Assembly (NCBI GenBank): GCA_031555735.1
Contig: JAVBUE010000030.1
Location: 40,496 to 104,495, forward strand
From: JAJDIA01 sp031555735
Lineage (GTDB): Bacteria > Bacteroidota > Bacteroidia > Bacteroidales > Tannerellaceae
Direction of reading: 5' to 3'
Length of the DNA: 64,000 nucleotides
The position numbers were made by a program, and so were the translations under genes. The notes under the pieces were generated by a model. That model saw only the letters and a list, made by a program, of their open reading frames with translations. It was not told the origin of the DNA and searched no databases. This document shows positions 52,083 to 60,768 of the stretch, one piece after another (position 1 is the first letter of the stretch; each line of letters opens with the position of its first letter).

Positions 52083-52125
52083 AGAAACAGCCTCAGAATC
52101 TTACTTCCGAGGCTGTTTCTCTTTT
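52083..52125. terminator. Bidirectional terminator between the HTH gene and rng
   Basis: AGAAACAGCCTC at 52083-52094 and GAGGCTGTTTCT at 52109-52120 are perfect complements, with an A-run before and a T-run after. It serves the convergent HTH and RNase G/E genes. Confidence 0.85.
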
Positions 52126-53697
52126 TTATTTGGTCTCTTTCTCTTCCTGCATGTCGAGCTCATTCTTGTCAGGGTCATAGAACCGGTATTCAAGAAAGGC
52201 AAGACTTTGGTTGGGAATGACTTTCAAACTGTGGGAATACTTTAGTTTCCACTTCAGGCTAAGGGGGATAAGCCCCTTGTTCACATACGCTGCTACATAC
52301 GGATGCAGGTGCAGGGTGAACTTCTTCACATGGTGTTGATTGACAAGGCAATCGATCTTTCCTTCCAGACTGTCGACAAACATGATGGATGGCTTGGCTG
52401 TGCCCGAACCGAAACAGGTGGGGCAGGTTTCCGAGGTATTCACATCCATCGCAGGACGCACACGCTGGCGTGTGATCTGCATCAGCCCGAATTTACTCAG
52501 GGGCAGGATGTTGTGTTTCGCCCGGTCGTTAGCCATGGCCTTTGTCATGTGTTCAAACAATTTTTGCTTGTGCGGATTCTCCGCCATGTCGATAAAGTCT
52601 ATCACGATGATACCCCCCAGGTCGCGAAGGCGCAATTGGCGGGCAATTTCGTCGGCTGCTGCCGAGTTGACATCAATGGCTGTTTTCTCCTGGGCATCGC
52701 TTCCTTTGGCGCGGTTACCACTGTTGACGTCGATGACGTGCATGGCTTCCGTTTGTTCGATGATCAGGTAAGCTCCACTCTTGTAAGTGACCGTACGTCC
52801 GAATAATGATTTGATCTGCTTCGTGATACCGAAATTGTCGAAGATGGGAAGACCTCCCGTGTACTGTTGTACGATCTCTTCGCGTCCGGGAGCGATCAAG
52901 CTGACATAATCGCGGATGTTGTTGTATACTTCCTTGTCGTTTACGTGGATATTCTGGAAAGAGGGGTTGAAAATATCACGCAAAAGGGCGACGGTACGGG
53001 CTGTTTCTTCGTAAACGACGGAAGGGATCTTAGCCTTCGGCACTTTAGGAACACTTTCTTCCCATCGTTTTACTAATGTCTTTAACTCGTGGTCGAGTTC
53101 GGCTACGCGCTTGCCTTCTGCCGAAGTGCGTACAATGACGCTCATGTTTTTCGGTTTGATACTTTGGATCAACTGGCGCAGGCGGGCGCGTTCTTCGTTC
53201 GATTTGAGTTTGGTGGAGACAGATACCTTATCGGCAAAGGGAATGAGGACGATATACCTTCCGGCAAACGAAAGCTCGGAGGTCAGCCTCGGCCCTTTGG
53301 TGGAGATAGGCTCTTTGGCAATCTGTACCAGCACTTCCTGTCCAACCTTTAGCACATCACTGATACTGCCGGTCTTTTCTATCTCTGGCAAGATCTGTGT
53401 CTTGGCCAGTACGGGCGGTTTCTTGGTGTCGCTCAGGAGTTGCTTGAGGAATTTCTGCTGGGTGTTGAAGTTAGGACCTAAGTCCTGGTAGTGAAGAAAT
53501 GCATCCTTTTTATATCCTACATCAATGAATGCAGCGTTTAACCCGGGCATCAGTTTTTTCACTTTGCCAAGATAGATATCACCTACGGCGAACGAAACAT
53601 TGCGGGCTTCTTTTTGCAGCTCCACAAGGCTTTTATCTTCCAGTACGGCGATAGATACCTCGTTGGGTTGTACGTCTACTACTAATTCACTAATCAC
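52126..53697 (-). CDS. rng: Ribonuclease G/E family endoribonuclease
   Basis: A 523-residue RNase of the Rne/Rng family. An S1 domain lies at about residues 36-120 (VGDIYLGKVKKLMPGLNAAF). The catalytic DNase I-like region includes MHVIDVNSG and GIIVIDFIDM with the metal-binding Asp residues. The zinc-link motif TCPTCFGSG is near residue 422. There is no long C-terminal scaffold, so it is closer to RNase G. It processes ribosomal RNA and mRNA. It lies downstream of the HU-type and 29-residue protein genes on the same strand, separated by a hairpin. Confidence 0.95.
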   Translation of the reverse strand: MISELVVDVQPNEVSIAVLEDKSLVELQKEARNVSFAVGDIYLGKVKKLMPGLNAAFIDVGYKKDAFLHYQDLGPNFNTQQKFLKQLLSDTKKPPVLAKTQILPEIEKTGSISDVLKVGQEVLVQIAKEPISTKGPRLTSELSFAGRYIVLIPFADKVSVSTKLKSNEERARLRQLIQSIKPKNMSVIVRTSAEGKRVAELDHELKTLVKRWEESVPKVPKAKIPSVVYEETARTVALLRDIFNPSFQNIHVNDKEVYNNIRDYVSLIAPGREEIVQQYTGGLPIFDNFGITKQIKSLFGRTVTYKSGAYLIIEQTEAMHVIDVNSGNRAKGSDAQEKTAIDVNSAAADEIARQLRLRDLGGIIVIDFIDMAENPHKQKLFEHMTKAMANDRAKHNILPLSKFGLMQITRQRVRPAMDVNTSETCPTCFGSGTAKPSIMFVDSLEGKIDCLVNQHHVKKFTLHLHPYVAAYVNKGLIPLSLKWKLKYSHSLKVIPNQSLAFLEYRFYDPDKNELDMQEEKETK

Positions 53698-53739
53698 TTA
53701 GATATTCAGGGTTTTCTTGTTGCAGACCTTATAATGCAC

Positions 53740-53780
53740 AAAGAACAAACTTAAAAGGTCGCTTATTAAGTTTGTTCTTT
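53740..53780 (-). terminator. 15-bp perfect hairpin upstream of rng
   Basis: AAAGAACAAACTTAA at 53740-53754 pairs perfectly with TTAAGTTTGTTCTTT at 53766-53780 around an 11-base loop. It lies after the small basic gene and before rng, both on the minus strand. It probably separates the two transcripts. Confidence 0.7.
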
Positions 53781-53807
53781 CAGAGTTATTACGGAAATAG
53801 ACTTGGC

Positions 53808-53897
53808 TTATTTCTTTTTATGTCTATTTTTCTTTAATCTCTTCTTACGCTTATGCGTAGCCATCTTGTGTCTTTTTCTCTTTTTTCCGCTGGGCAT
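53808..53897 (-). CDS. 29-residue AURKAIP1/COX24-like basic protein
   Basis: A 29-codon frame reading MPSGKKRKRHKMATHKRKKR and ending LKKNRHKKK. More than half the residues are Lys, Arg or His. It matches the very small AURKAIP1/COX24-domain proteins found in Bacteroidetes, which are thought to be ribosome-associated. It lies 30 bases downstream of the HU-family gene on the same strand. It is too short for usual gene finders but conserved in sequence type and position from what I know of the group. Confidence 0.85.
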   Translation of the reverse strand: MPSGKKRKRHKMATHKRKKRLKKNRHKKK

Positions 53898-53927
53898 CGC
53901 TTTACAGTTTTAAATTTAACTTATGTT

Positions 53928-54212
53928 TTATTCTTTGATATCTTTAACTTCGTTCAAGAACGTTTTTGCCGGCTTGAAAGAGGGGATATTGTGTTCCGGA
54001 ATAATAATCGTCGTATTCTTGGAAATGTTACGGGCTGTTTTCTGTGCTCTCTTTTTCACGATGAAGCTGCCGAAGCCTCTGAGATATACGTTATCTCCCT
54101 GAGATAATGAGTCTTTCACGATTTCCATGAAAGATTCTACGCTTGCCAGTACAGTATTCTTATCAATACCGGTGCTTTTTGCGATCTCGCTTACAATGTC
54201 TGCTTTAGTCAT
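53928..54212 (-). CDS. HU/IHF-family DNA-binding protein
   Basis: A 94-residue protein with full HU fold: MTKADIVSEIAKSTGIDKNT at the start, the beta-arm region VYLRGFGSFIVKKRAQKTAR and IIIPEHNIPSFKPAKTFLNE. The arm carries the usual Arg-rich segment and Pro (IPEHNIPSF). It bends DNA and compacts the nucleoid. A TATATTTG element precedes it on the minus strand at 54256-54263. It lies upstream of the small basic protein. Confidence 0.95.
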   Translation of the reverse strand: MTKADIVSEIAKSTGIDKNTVLASVESFMEIVKDSLSQGDNVYLRGFGSFIVKKRAQKTARNISKNTTIIIPEHNIPSFKPAKTFLNEVKDIKE

Positions 54213-54255
54213 ATCTATAAAATTAATTGATTAGACGATATAATTTTTTGGACTG

Positions 54256-54263
54256 CAAATATA
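54256..54263 (-). promoter_or_regulatory. -7 element of the HU-family gene
   Basis: On the minus strand TATATTTG matches TAnnTTTG and lies 43 bases before the ATG. The -33 is unclear. Confidence 0.5.
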
Positions 54264-54340
54264 TAGCTTTTTATTTGAGAGAAAAAGTATTGCCGCTCAT
54301 TTTTTGTAAAAAAGATTTTTAGGGTTTCGGATTATCTCCG

Positions 54341-54348
54341 TACGTTTG
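54341..54348 (+). promoter_or_regulatory. -7 element of mutY
   Basis: TACGTTTG matches TAnnTTTG exactly and lies 47 bases before the mutY ATG at 54396. Confidence 0.55.
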
Positions 54349-54395
54349 TATCCGAAAGCCGGGTCAATATGCCCGGATAAGGCAAAAAAGAGGCT

Positions 54396-55484
54396 ATGTT
54401 GCAGAACGAAAACGGTTTAGATATTCATCCTGTACTGATCCGCTGGTACAGGGAGTATAAGCGGGATTTACCCTGGCGTGAAAGTGCGGATCCGTATATT
54501 ATCTGGATTTCCGAAATTATCCTCCAGCAGACACGTGTAGCACAGGGGTTGGACTATTTTCTGCGCTTTACCGAACGTTTCCCGAATGTACAGTCGCTGG
54601 CAAATGCATCAGAAGAAGAGGTGCTGAAACTGTGGCAAGGATTAGGTTATTACAGTCGCGCCCGAAACCTGCAGGCAGCGGCGAAGGATATAGTGAAGCG
54701 GTTTGATAGCCAATTCCCTTCTGACCATAAAGAAGTGTTATCGTTGAAAGGCGTTGGCGAATATACGGCTGCTGCAATCGTGTCGTTTGCCTGGAACCAG
54801 CCCTATCCGGTGGTAGACGGAAATGTGTACCGCGTACTTTCGCGCTTATTTGCCGTGGATACGCCGATTGATTCGGTTCAGGGTAAGAAGTTGTTTTACC
54901 AACTGGCGGGAGAGATGATGGACAAACGACAGGCCGGATTGTATAACCAGGCCGTGATGGAGTTCGGCGCTCTGCAGTGTGTACCCCAGCAACCGGATTG
55001 CCTGGTATGTCCCCTTATGTCACGATGCTTGGCCTATGCTTCGGGTAAGGTACAGACGTATCCGGTTAAACAACATAAAACGAAGACGCGGGATCGTTAT
55101 TTTCATTATCTATACATTATATATAAAGACCAAACCTGGCTTCGTCGACGTTCGGGAAAAGACATCTGGACGGGTTTGTACGAGTTTCCGATGATCGAAA
55201 CCGACCGTCCGATGGATTTTGCCGGTCTAAAGCAAACAGAGGCTTTCCATGCTTTGTTTGCCGGTATGGGTAACCTGCATATCCACAAGGAAGTGAGCGA
55301 GGTGAAGCACATTCTTTCGCATCAGGTATTATACGCTCGTTTCTACCGGATTGAAATCGAAGCTGTAGGCCCGGCACTGGAGTCGTATACAACGTTGGCA
55401 AACGTCGATCTGGGATCGTATCCTGTTCCAATTCTTATTCATAAAGTGTTGGATAAAATGAATTTTACGGATGAAGATCATTAA
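54396..55484 (+). CDS. mutY: A/G-specific adenine DNA glycosylase MutY
   Basis: A 362-residue glycosylase. The catalytic N-terminal domain has RDLPWRESADPYIIWISEII with the active-site Glu in SEIILQQTRV, and the HhH-GPD motif LKGVGEYTAAAIVSFAW near residue 125 with the catalytic Asp in PVVDGNVYRV. The [4Fe-4S] site is CVPQQPDCLVCPLMSRC (C-x6-C-x2-C-x5-C). The C-terminal NUDIX-like domain includes RSGKDIWTGLYEFPMI. It removes adenine mispaired with 8-oxoguanine. It starts a plus-strand run of housekeeping genes. Confidence 0.96.
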   Translation: MLQNENGLDIHPVLIRWYREYKRDLPWRESADPYIIWISEIILQQTRVAQGLDYFLRFTERFPNVQSLANASEEEVLKLWQGLGYYSRARNLQAAAKDIVKRFDSQFPSDHKEVLSLKGVGEYTAAAIVSFAWNQPYPVVDGNVYRVLSRLFAVDTPIDSVQGKKLFYQLAGEMMDKRQAGLYNQAVMEFGALQCVPQQPDCLVCPLMSRCLAYASGKVQTYPVKQHKTKTRDRYFHYLYIIYKDQTWLRRRSGKDIWTGLYEFPMIETDRPMDFAGLKQTEAFHALFAGMGNLHIHKEVSEVKHILSHQVLYARFYRIEIEAVGPALESYTTLANVDLGSYPVPILIHKVLDKMNFTDEDH

Positions 55485-55549
55485 ATAATTCCTATATTTA
55501 CACCCTGCAATAAACCCATAGTTAACAGACAAGCCCGCAAAAAGGATAT

Positions 55550-58270
55550 ATGAGACCGGAAGACATAGAAGAAAACGACATCGAACAAACAGCGGACGTT
55601 AATCCGGAAGTTTCCGAGAGTGAAACGCCGGATGCATCCTCCCATTCAGAATACAAACTACCTGAGAAACAAGGCGGTAAACTGGCCCATCATTTGTCCG
55701 GTATGTACCAGAACTGGTTTCTGGACTATGCTTCGTATGTAATTCTGGAGCGTGCTGTACCGCATATTAACGATGGACTCAAGCCGGTTCAACGGCGTAT
55801 CCTTCATTCCATGAAACGGCTCGACGACGGTCGTTACAATAAAGTGGCCAACATCGTAGGGCATACCATGCAGTTCCACCCTCACGGGGATGCATCCATC
55901 GGGGATGCATTGGTGCAACTGGGGCAGAAAGATATTCTGGTTGACTGTCAGGGAAACTGGGGAAATATACTGACGGGCGACGGAGCAGCAGCTCCACGTT
56001 ATATCGAAGCACGTCTGTCAAAGTTTGCACTGGAAACCGTTTTCAATCCGAAAACAACCGAGTGGCAACATTCGTACGACGGACGTAACCGTGAACCGGT
56101 GACGTTGCCGATCAAGTTCCCGTTACTGTTGGCTCAAGGTGTGGAAGGGATCGCTGTAGGGCTTTCTTCCAAAATACTCCCGCATAACTTCAATGAGTTG
56201 CTGGATGCATCGATTGCATACCTGAAAGAAGAGCCGTTTACACTCTATCCCGACTTTCAGACGGGTGGTTACGTGGATGTAGGCAAATACAACGATGGCG
56301 AACGGGGTGGTTCGGTTAAAGTACGAGCCAAGATAGGGAAGGTGGATAACAAGACGCTTGTTATCTCCGAGATCCCCTACGGAAAGACAACTACTTCCAT
56401 CATCGAATCGATCCTTAAAGCCAACGATAAGAACAAGATCAAGATACGTAAGGTAGACGACAACACGGCCAGTAACGTAGAAATATTAGTTCATCTTGCG
56501 CCGGGTGTTTCATCGGACAAGACCATTGACGCCCTGTATGCCTTTACGGATTGTGAGATCAGTATCTCGCCCAACTGTTGTGTGATCCGCGACAATAAAC
56601 CGGGTTTCCTCACCGTAAGCGAAGTGCTTCGCCATTCGGCAGATAATACGTTAGCCTTGCTGCGTCTGGAACTGGAGATCGACAAAGCCGAGCAGGAAGA
56701 AGCGCTCTTTTATGCTTCGCTCGAACAGATATTTATCGAAGAACGCATCTACAAGGATGCCGAGTTCGAGAATGCAAAAGATATGGACGCAGCCATTGCC
56801 CATATCGACCTTCGCCTTACGCCTTTCAAACCGAACCTGATCCGGGAAGTGACACGTGAAGACATCCTCCGTCTGATGGAAATCAAGATGGGACGTATCC
56901 TGAAATTCAACTCTGAAAAGAACGAACAGATGATCGCCCAGATCAAGAAAGAAATTGAACGGGTTGAATTTCATCTGGCAAACATCGTGGAGTACACGAT
57001 CGACTGGTTTGTCCGCCTGAAAGAAAAATATGGTGCTGCTTATCCCCGTATGACGGAGATACGTAACTTCGATACAATTGAAGCCGCCAAGGTGGTGGAA
57101 GCAACCGAAAAGCTGTATATCAACCGTAACGAAGGTTTCATTGGCATGGGTCTGAAAAAGGACGAGTTTGTCTGTAACTGTTCGGATATCGATGATATTA
57201 TACTTTTCTTCCGTAACGGAACCTACAAGGTGGTGCGTGTAAGCGACAAGATGTTTGTCGGTAAAGATGTGCTTCATCTGGATGTGTTCAAGCGAAACGA
57301 TAAACGGACGATCTATAACGTGGTATATCGCGACGGGAAAGCCGGTTTCAACTATATCAAACGCTTTGCCGTGACAGGTGTAACCCGTGATAAGGAATAC
57401 GACCTGACACGTGGCGCCGCCGGTTCGCGTATCCTCTATTTCAGCTCTAATCCGAATGGAGAGGCCGAATCAATCAAGTTTATCCTGAAACCCAAACCAC
57501 GCCTCAAAACGTTGGTGTTCGAAAGAGACTTTAGTGACGTTACCATCCGTGGACGTGACTCAATGGGTGTGATCCTGACTAAGTTTGAGATACATAAGGT
57601 ATCGCTCAAGCAGAAAGGTAGTTCTACATTGGGAGGCCGCCAGGTGTGGTTCGACTGGGATGTGTTACGTCTCAATTACGACGGGCGTGGCGACCAGTTG
57701 GGTGAGTTCCAGAGTGAGGACAGAATACTGGTCGTGCTTCGTAACGGTGATTACTATATCACCAACTTCGACCTGAGCAACCATTATGAGGATAGTATCC
57801 TGACAATCGAAAAGTATGATCCCAATACTGTATGGACAGCAGCCTTGTTTGATGCCGACCAGGGATTCCGTTATCTCAAACGTTTCCAGATGGATGCTAC
57901 ACCGCGTAAGCAAAACCTCGTGGGCGAGAATCCCAAGAGCCGTTTGCATCTATTGACGTCAGAGGCTTATCCGCGTATAGAAGTAGTTTTTGGTGGTGGC
58001 GACAGTTTCCGTGAACCACTTGTGATCGATGCCGAAGAGTTTATCGGTGTAAAGAGTTACAAAGCCAAAGGAAAGCGTATCTCTACCTTCGAAGTGGAAA
58101 CGATCAACGAGCTTGAACCGGTACGTTTTACCTCTTCATCCACTCCTTCGGAACCGAATGAAGACACCGAAGAACAGGAAACTGCCGAAATGGATCAGGC
58201 AGACGACAAGAAAAGCAATACCGATATTCTGGACGAGTTGACAGGACAGATGAAACTATTTGATGATTAG
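55550..58270 (+). CDS. parC: DNA topoisomerase IV subunit A
   Basis: A 906-residue type IIA topoisomerase subunit. The cleavage core begins YASYVILERAVPHINDGLKP, with HPHGDASIGDALVQLGQKDI and the catalytic Tyr in APRYIEARLSKF. The C-terminal half has six-bladed pinwheel-type repeats without the GyrA-box motif, which favours ParC over GyrA. An acidic tail ends the protein. It decatenates daughter chromosomes with ParE, which is not in the window. It follows mutY by 65 bases and precedes a barrel-like gene by 3 bases. Confidence 0.93.
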   Translation: MRPEDIEENDIEQTADVNPEVSESETPDASSHSEYKLPEKQGGKLAHHLSGMYQNWFLDYASYVILERAVPHINDGLKPVQRRILHSMKRLDDGRYNKVANIVGHTMQFHPHGDASIGDALVQLGQKDILVDCQGNWGNILTGDGAAAPRYIEARLSKFALETVFNPKTTEWQHSYDGRNREPVTLPIKFPLLLAQGVEGIAVGLSSKILPHNFNELLDASIAYLKEEPFTLYPDFQTGGYVDVGKYNDGERGGSVKVRAKIGKVDNKTLVISEIPYGKTTTSIIESILKANDKNKIKIRKVDDNTASNVEILVHLAPGVSSDKTIDALYAFTDCEISISPNCCVIRDNKPGFLTVSEVLRHSADNTLALLRLELEIDKAEQEEALFYASLEQIFIEERIYKDAEFENAKDMDAAIAHIDLRLTPFKPNLIREVTREDILRLMEIKMGRILKFNSEKNEQMIAQIKKEIERVEFHLANIVEYTIDWFVRLKEKYGAAYPRMTEIRNFDTIEAAKVVEATEKLYINRNEGFIGMGLKKDEFVCNCSDIDDIILFFRNGTYKVVRVSDKMFVGKDVLHLDVFKRNDKRTIYNVVYRDGKAGFNYIKRFAVTGVTRDKEYDLTRGAAGSRILYFSSNPNGEAESIKFILKPKPRLKTLVFERDFSDVTIRGRDSMGVILTKFEIHKVSLKQKGSSTLGGRQVWFDWDVLRLNYDGRGDQLGEFQSEDRILVVLRNGDYYITNFDLSNHYEDSILTIEKYDPNTVWTAALFDADQGFRYLKRFQMDATPRKQNLVGENPKSRLHLLTSEAYPRIEVVFGGGDSFREPLVIDAEEFIGVKSYKAKGKRISTFEVETINELEPVRFTSSSTPSEPNEDTEEQETAEMDQADDKKSNTDILDELTGQMKLFDD

Positions 58271-58273
58271 CCT

Positions 58274-59137
58274 ATGAAACAAATCCTATACTTGCTGGTA
58301 GGACTACTTAGTTTGTCCTTTTCAGTATCAGCTCAATCGGAGACTGCTGCTGAAACTCCCTGGTCAGTGAATGAAGGTACGATGATCGGTATCGGGAGTT
58401 ATAACCTGAAAGATTCTTACTTAAGCCCAAGCGCTGATTTGAATTATACCGGTTGGGGTTTGCGTATCCTGAATGAACGCATGAAAATGGTCAGCCTGGC
58501 CGACTATAATGTATCCCGTCAACAGATATTCAGTGTAGATATGTCTTTTACCGATAACCCGGCCGGAACAGCATCCGAATTTGGTGCTTTTGTGGATTAT
58601 TCGCTCGGTTATCATTATCATTTCCATGTATTGCCAAACCTGCGGATACTGGCAGGAGGAGCACCTCACATCATGGGGGGCTTTATGTATAATACCCGCA
58701 ACAGCAATAACCCGGCCTCGGCGCATCTGGACGTAGACCTGAATGCTTCTGCCATGGCTATTTATAACCTGAAGATCAAAGACTACCCGCTCACTTTCCG
58801 TTATCAGATGGATATTCCTTTTGCCGGTGTTTTATTTTCTCCCCACATGGGACAGTCGTATTATGAGGTGTTCGATCAGGGGAATACATCCGGTATCGTC
58901 CGGTTCAACTCATTCCATAATAAGTTTGCCATGCGGAACTATCTTACCGTGGATGTTCCCGTATATACCTGGACTGTCCGTGTAGGCTACCTGAACAGTT
59001 ATTACTATACGGATGTTAATAGTATACGTACCCAACTCTTTTCCAATACGTTTATGATCGGATTGGTAAAAGAATTTATCTCTTTAGGGGGAAAACGATT
59101 GAAGAATACAAACAAGTATAGTAGCGCTTATTATTGA
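58274..59137 (+). CDS. Outer membrane beta-barrel-like protein (DUF3316-like)
   Basis: A 287-residue exported protein (signal MKQILYLLVGLLSLSFSVSA, then Q at about 21). The mature part has the regular strand pattern of a barrel with many Tyr, Asn and Gly (EFGAFVDYSLGYHYHFHVLP, GGFMYNTRNSNNPASAHLDV, HNKFAMRNYLTVDVPVYTWT). It resembles the DUF3316 family by pattern, which I cannot confirm here. It starts 3 bases after parC and ends 4 bases before an S41 peptidase gene, so it is probably in one operon with them. Confidence 0.75.
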   Translation: MKQILYLLVGLLSLSFSVSAQSETAAETPWSVNEGTMIGIGSYNLKDSYLSPSADLNYTGWGLRILNERMKMVSLADYNVSRQQIFSVDMSFTDNPAGTASEFGAFVDYSLGYHYHFHVLPNLRILAGGAPHIMGGFMYNTRNSNNPASAHLDVDLNASAMAIYNLKIKDYPLTFRYQMDIPFAGVLFSPHMGQSYYEVFDQGNTSGIVRFNSFHNKFAMRNYLTVDVPVYTWTVRVGYLNSYYYTDVNSIRTQLFSNTFMIGLVKEFISLGGKRLKNTNKYSSAYY

Positions 59138-59141
59138 GAAG

Positions 59142-60179
59142 ATGAAACGACACCTGTTGACATATTGCCTGCTGTTGGCTGTTCTGTTCCTGTCGGGATG
59201 CGACAAAGGGGTTGAGTATACCCGTTCGCCTCGGGAAAATTTTGAAGCGCTCTGGAAGATCATCGATGAGAATTACTGTTTCTTTGAATACAAGGATATC
59301 GATTGGAATGAGGTACACGACCGTTATAGTGTTCAGATAGCTGACACCATGAACCAGTATGACCTGTTCAAGTTGCTGGGAAAAATGACGAATGAACTTA
59401 AAGACGGACATACCAACCTGGTCTCTTCCTTTAATATCTCCCGCTATTGGGCGTGGTATGAAGACTATCCTGCTAATTTCTATCCCGAGATACAGAAGAA
59501 CTATCTGGGATCGGCAACCAATAACGATTTTAGTCAGGCAGCAGGAATCAAATACCGGACATTGAACGACGGAAAGGTCGGTTATATGTATTACGAAAGT
59601 TTCTCCGATGGGGTAGGGAATACGAACCTGGATTATATATTATCTTCTTTCAAAGACTGTAAAGGCTTGATCATCGACATACGTGACAATGGTGGCGGAT
59701 CGTTGACCTATTCGGATATGATCGCATCCCGCTTTGCGGAAGAGAAAATACTGGCAGGCTATATCCAGCATAAAACAGGCAAAGGGCATAATGATTTCTC
59801 TGAGCCTTATCCCTCTTATTTGACGCCTTCCGACCGTGTCCGTTGGCTGCGTCCGGTTGTGGTGTTGACTAACCGCCATTGTTATAGTGCCACGAATGAC
59901 TTTGTGCAGAAGATGCGCATGTTGAAGCAGGTAGTTGTGATTGGCGACCGCACGGGTGGGGGAAGTGGTTTGCCTTTCAGTTCGGAGTTACCCAATGGGT
60001 GGGGTATCCGTTTCTCTTCCAGCCCCATGCTGAATGCGGATAAGGAGTCCACAGAGTTTGGTATCGACCCGGATATGAAGGTGGATATGACGAAGGAAGA
60101 TATAGCGAAAGGGATGGATACCATCATCGAAGCGGGCATTGCCAACATCCTGTCCCGCACGGAAGGAAATAACCCGTAA
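59142..60179 (+). CDS. S41-family peptidase lipoprotein
   Basis: A 345-residue lipoprotein (YCLLLAVLFLSGC, Cys at residue 19). The first region EALWKIIDENYCFFEYKDID is the usual N-terminal helical part of Bacteroidetes S41 proteases. The catalytic core has GLIIDIRDNGGGSLTYSDMI and VVVLTNRHCYSATNDFVQKM with the likely catalytic Ser in YSATNDF, followed by VVIGDRTGGGSGLPFSSELP. It acts in the envelope on unknown substrates. It lies 4 bases after the barrel-like gene. Confidence 0.93.
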   Translation: MKRHLLTYCLLLAVLFLSGCDKGVEYTRSPRENFEALWKIIDENYCFFEYKDIDWNEVHDRYSVQIADTMNQYDLFKLLGKMTNELKDGHTNLVSSFNISRYWAWYEDYPANFYPEIQKNYLGSATNNDFSQAAGIKYRTLNDGKVGYMYYESFSDGVGNTNLDYILSSFKDCKGLIIDIRDNGGGSLTYSDMIASRFAEEKILAGYIQHKTGKGHNDFSEPYPSYLTPSDRVRWLRPVVVLTNRHCYSATNDFVQKMRMLKQVVVIGDRTGGGSGLPFSSELPNGWGIRFSSSPMLNADKESTEFGIDPDMKVDMTKEDIAKGMDTIIEAGIANILSRTEGNNP

Positions 60180-60207
60180 GAAAGCACTGAAAATTTTAAC
60201 GAAAGCA

Positions 60208-60238
60208 TTGGTCGACTGACTGATTTTATGTTTCTTTG
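60208..60238 (+). promoter_or_regulatory. ssb promoter
   Basis: TTGG at 60208-60211, 19 bases, then TTTCTTTG at 60231-60238. The ssb ATG follows at 60266. Confidence 0.65.
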
Positions 60239-60265
60239 TGGACTAATCATAAAGAAACAACAGTT

Positions 60266-60745
60266 ATGTCATTGAATAAAGTCATATTGATCGGTAATGT
60301 AGGTAAAGATCCCGAAGTACGTTATTTCGACAGCGGCGCTGCTGTTGCTAACTTCCCTATGGCTACCTCCGAGAGAGGGTATACGCTTGCCAACGGTACG
60401 GTTGTACCCGAACGTACGGAATGGCATAACATTGTGGTGCGCCGCGACCTTGTTCCCTTTGTAGAAAAGTGGGTTCGCAAAGGTTCGGGTGTATATGTGG
60501 AAGGAAAGATCCGTACCCGTTCTTACGATGATCCTTCGGGAGCAAAACGTTATGTGACCGAGATCCATGCCGACCGCATCGAATTTTACAGCACCGGTAC
60601 AGCACGCCCCGAAGGTGCATCAACCACACCAGGACAATCGGCCTCACCTGCTTCCGGGCAACCGGGGCAAACTCCCTCATACCAGCCTCCGGCGGCTTCC
60701 CAATCTCCTGCTCCGTCGGATGATGCAGATGATCTGCCGTTCTGA
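60266..60745 (+). CDS. ssb: Single-stranded DNA-binding protein
   Basis: A 159-residue SSB. The OB fold begins MSLNKVILIGNVGKDPEVRY and includes ATSERGYTLANGTVVPERTE, WHNIVVRRDLVPFVEKWVRK and GSGVYVEGKIRTRSYDDPSG. A Gln/Pro/Ser-rich linker follows from about residue 115. The acidic tip DDADDLPF is present and recruits partner enzymes. The longer upstream frame is excluded because it overlaps the promoter. It is followed by gldE after 23 bases. Confidence 0.97.
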   Translation: MSLNKVILIGNVGKDPEVRYFDSGAAVANFPMATSERGYTLANGTVVPERTEWHNIVVRRDLVPFVEKWVRKGSGVYVEGKIRTRSYDDPSGAKRYVTEIHADRIEFYSTGTARPEGASTTPGQSASPASGQPGQTPSYQPPAASQSPAPSDDADDLPF

Positions 60746-60768
60746 TTGTCTAACTAATACCCGGCTCC

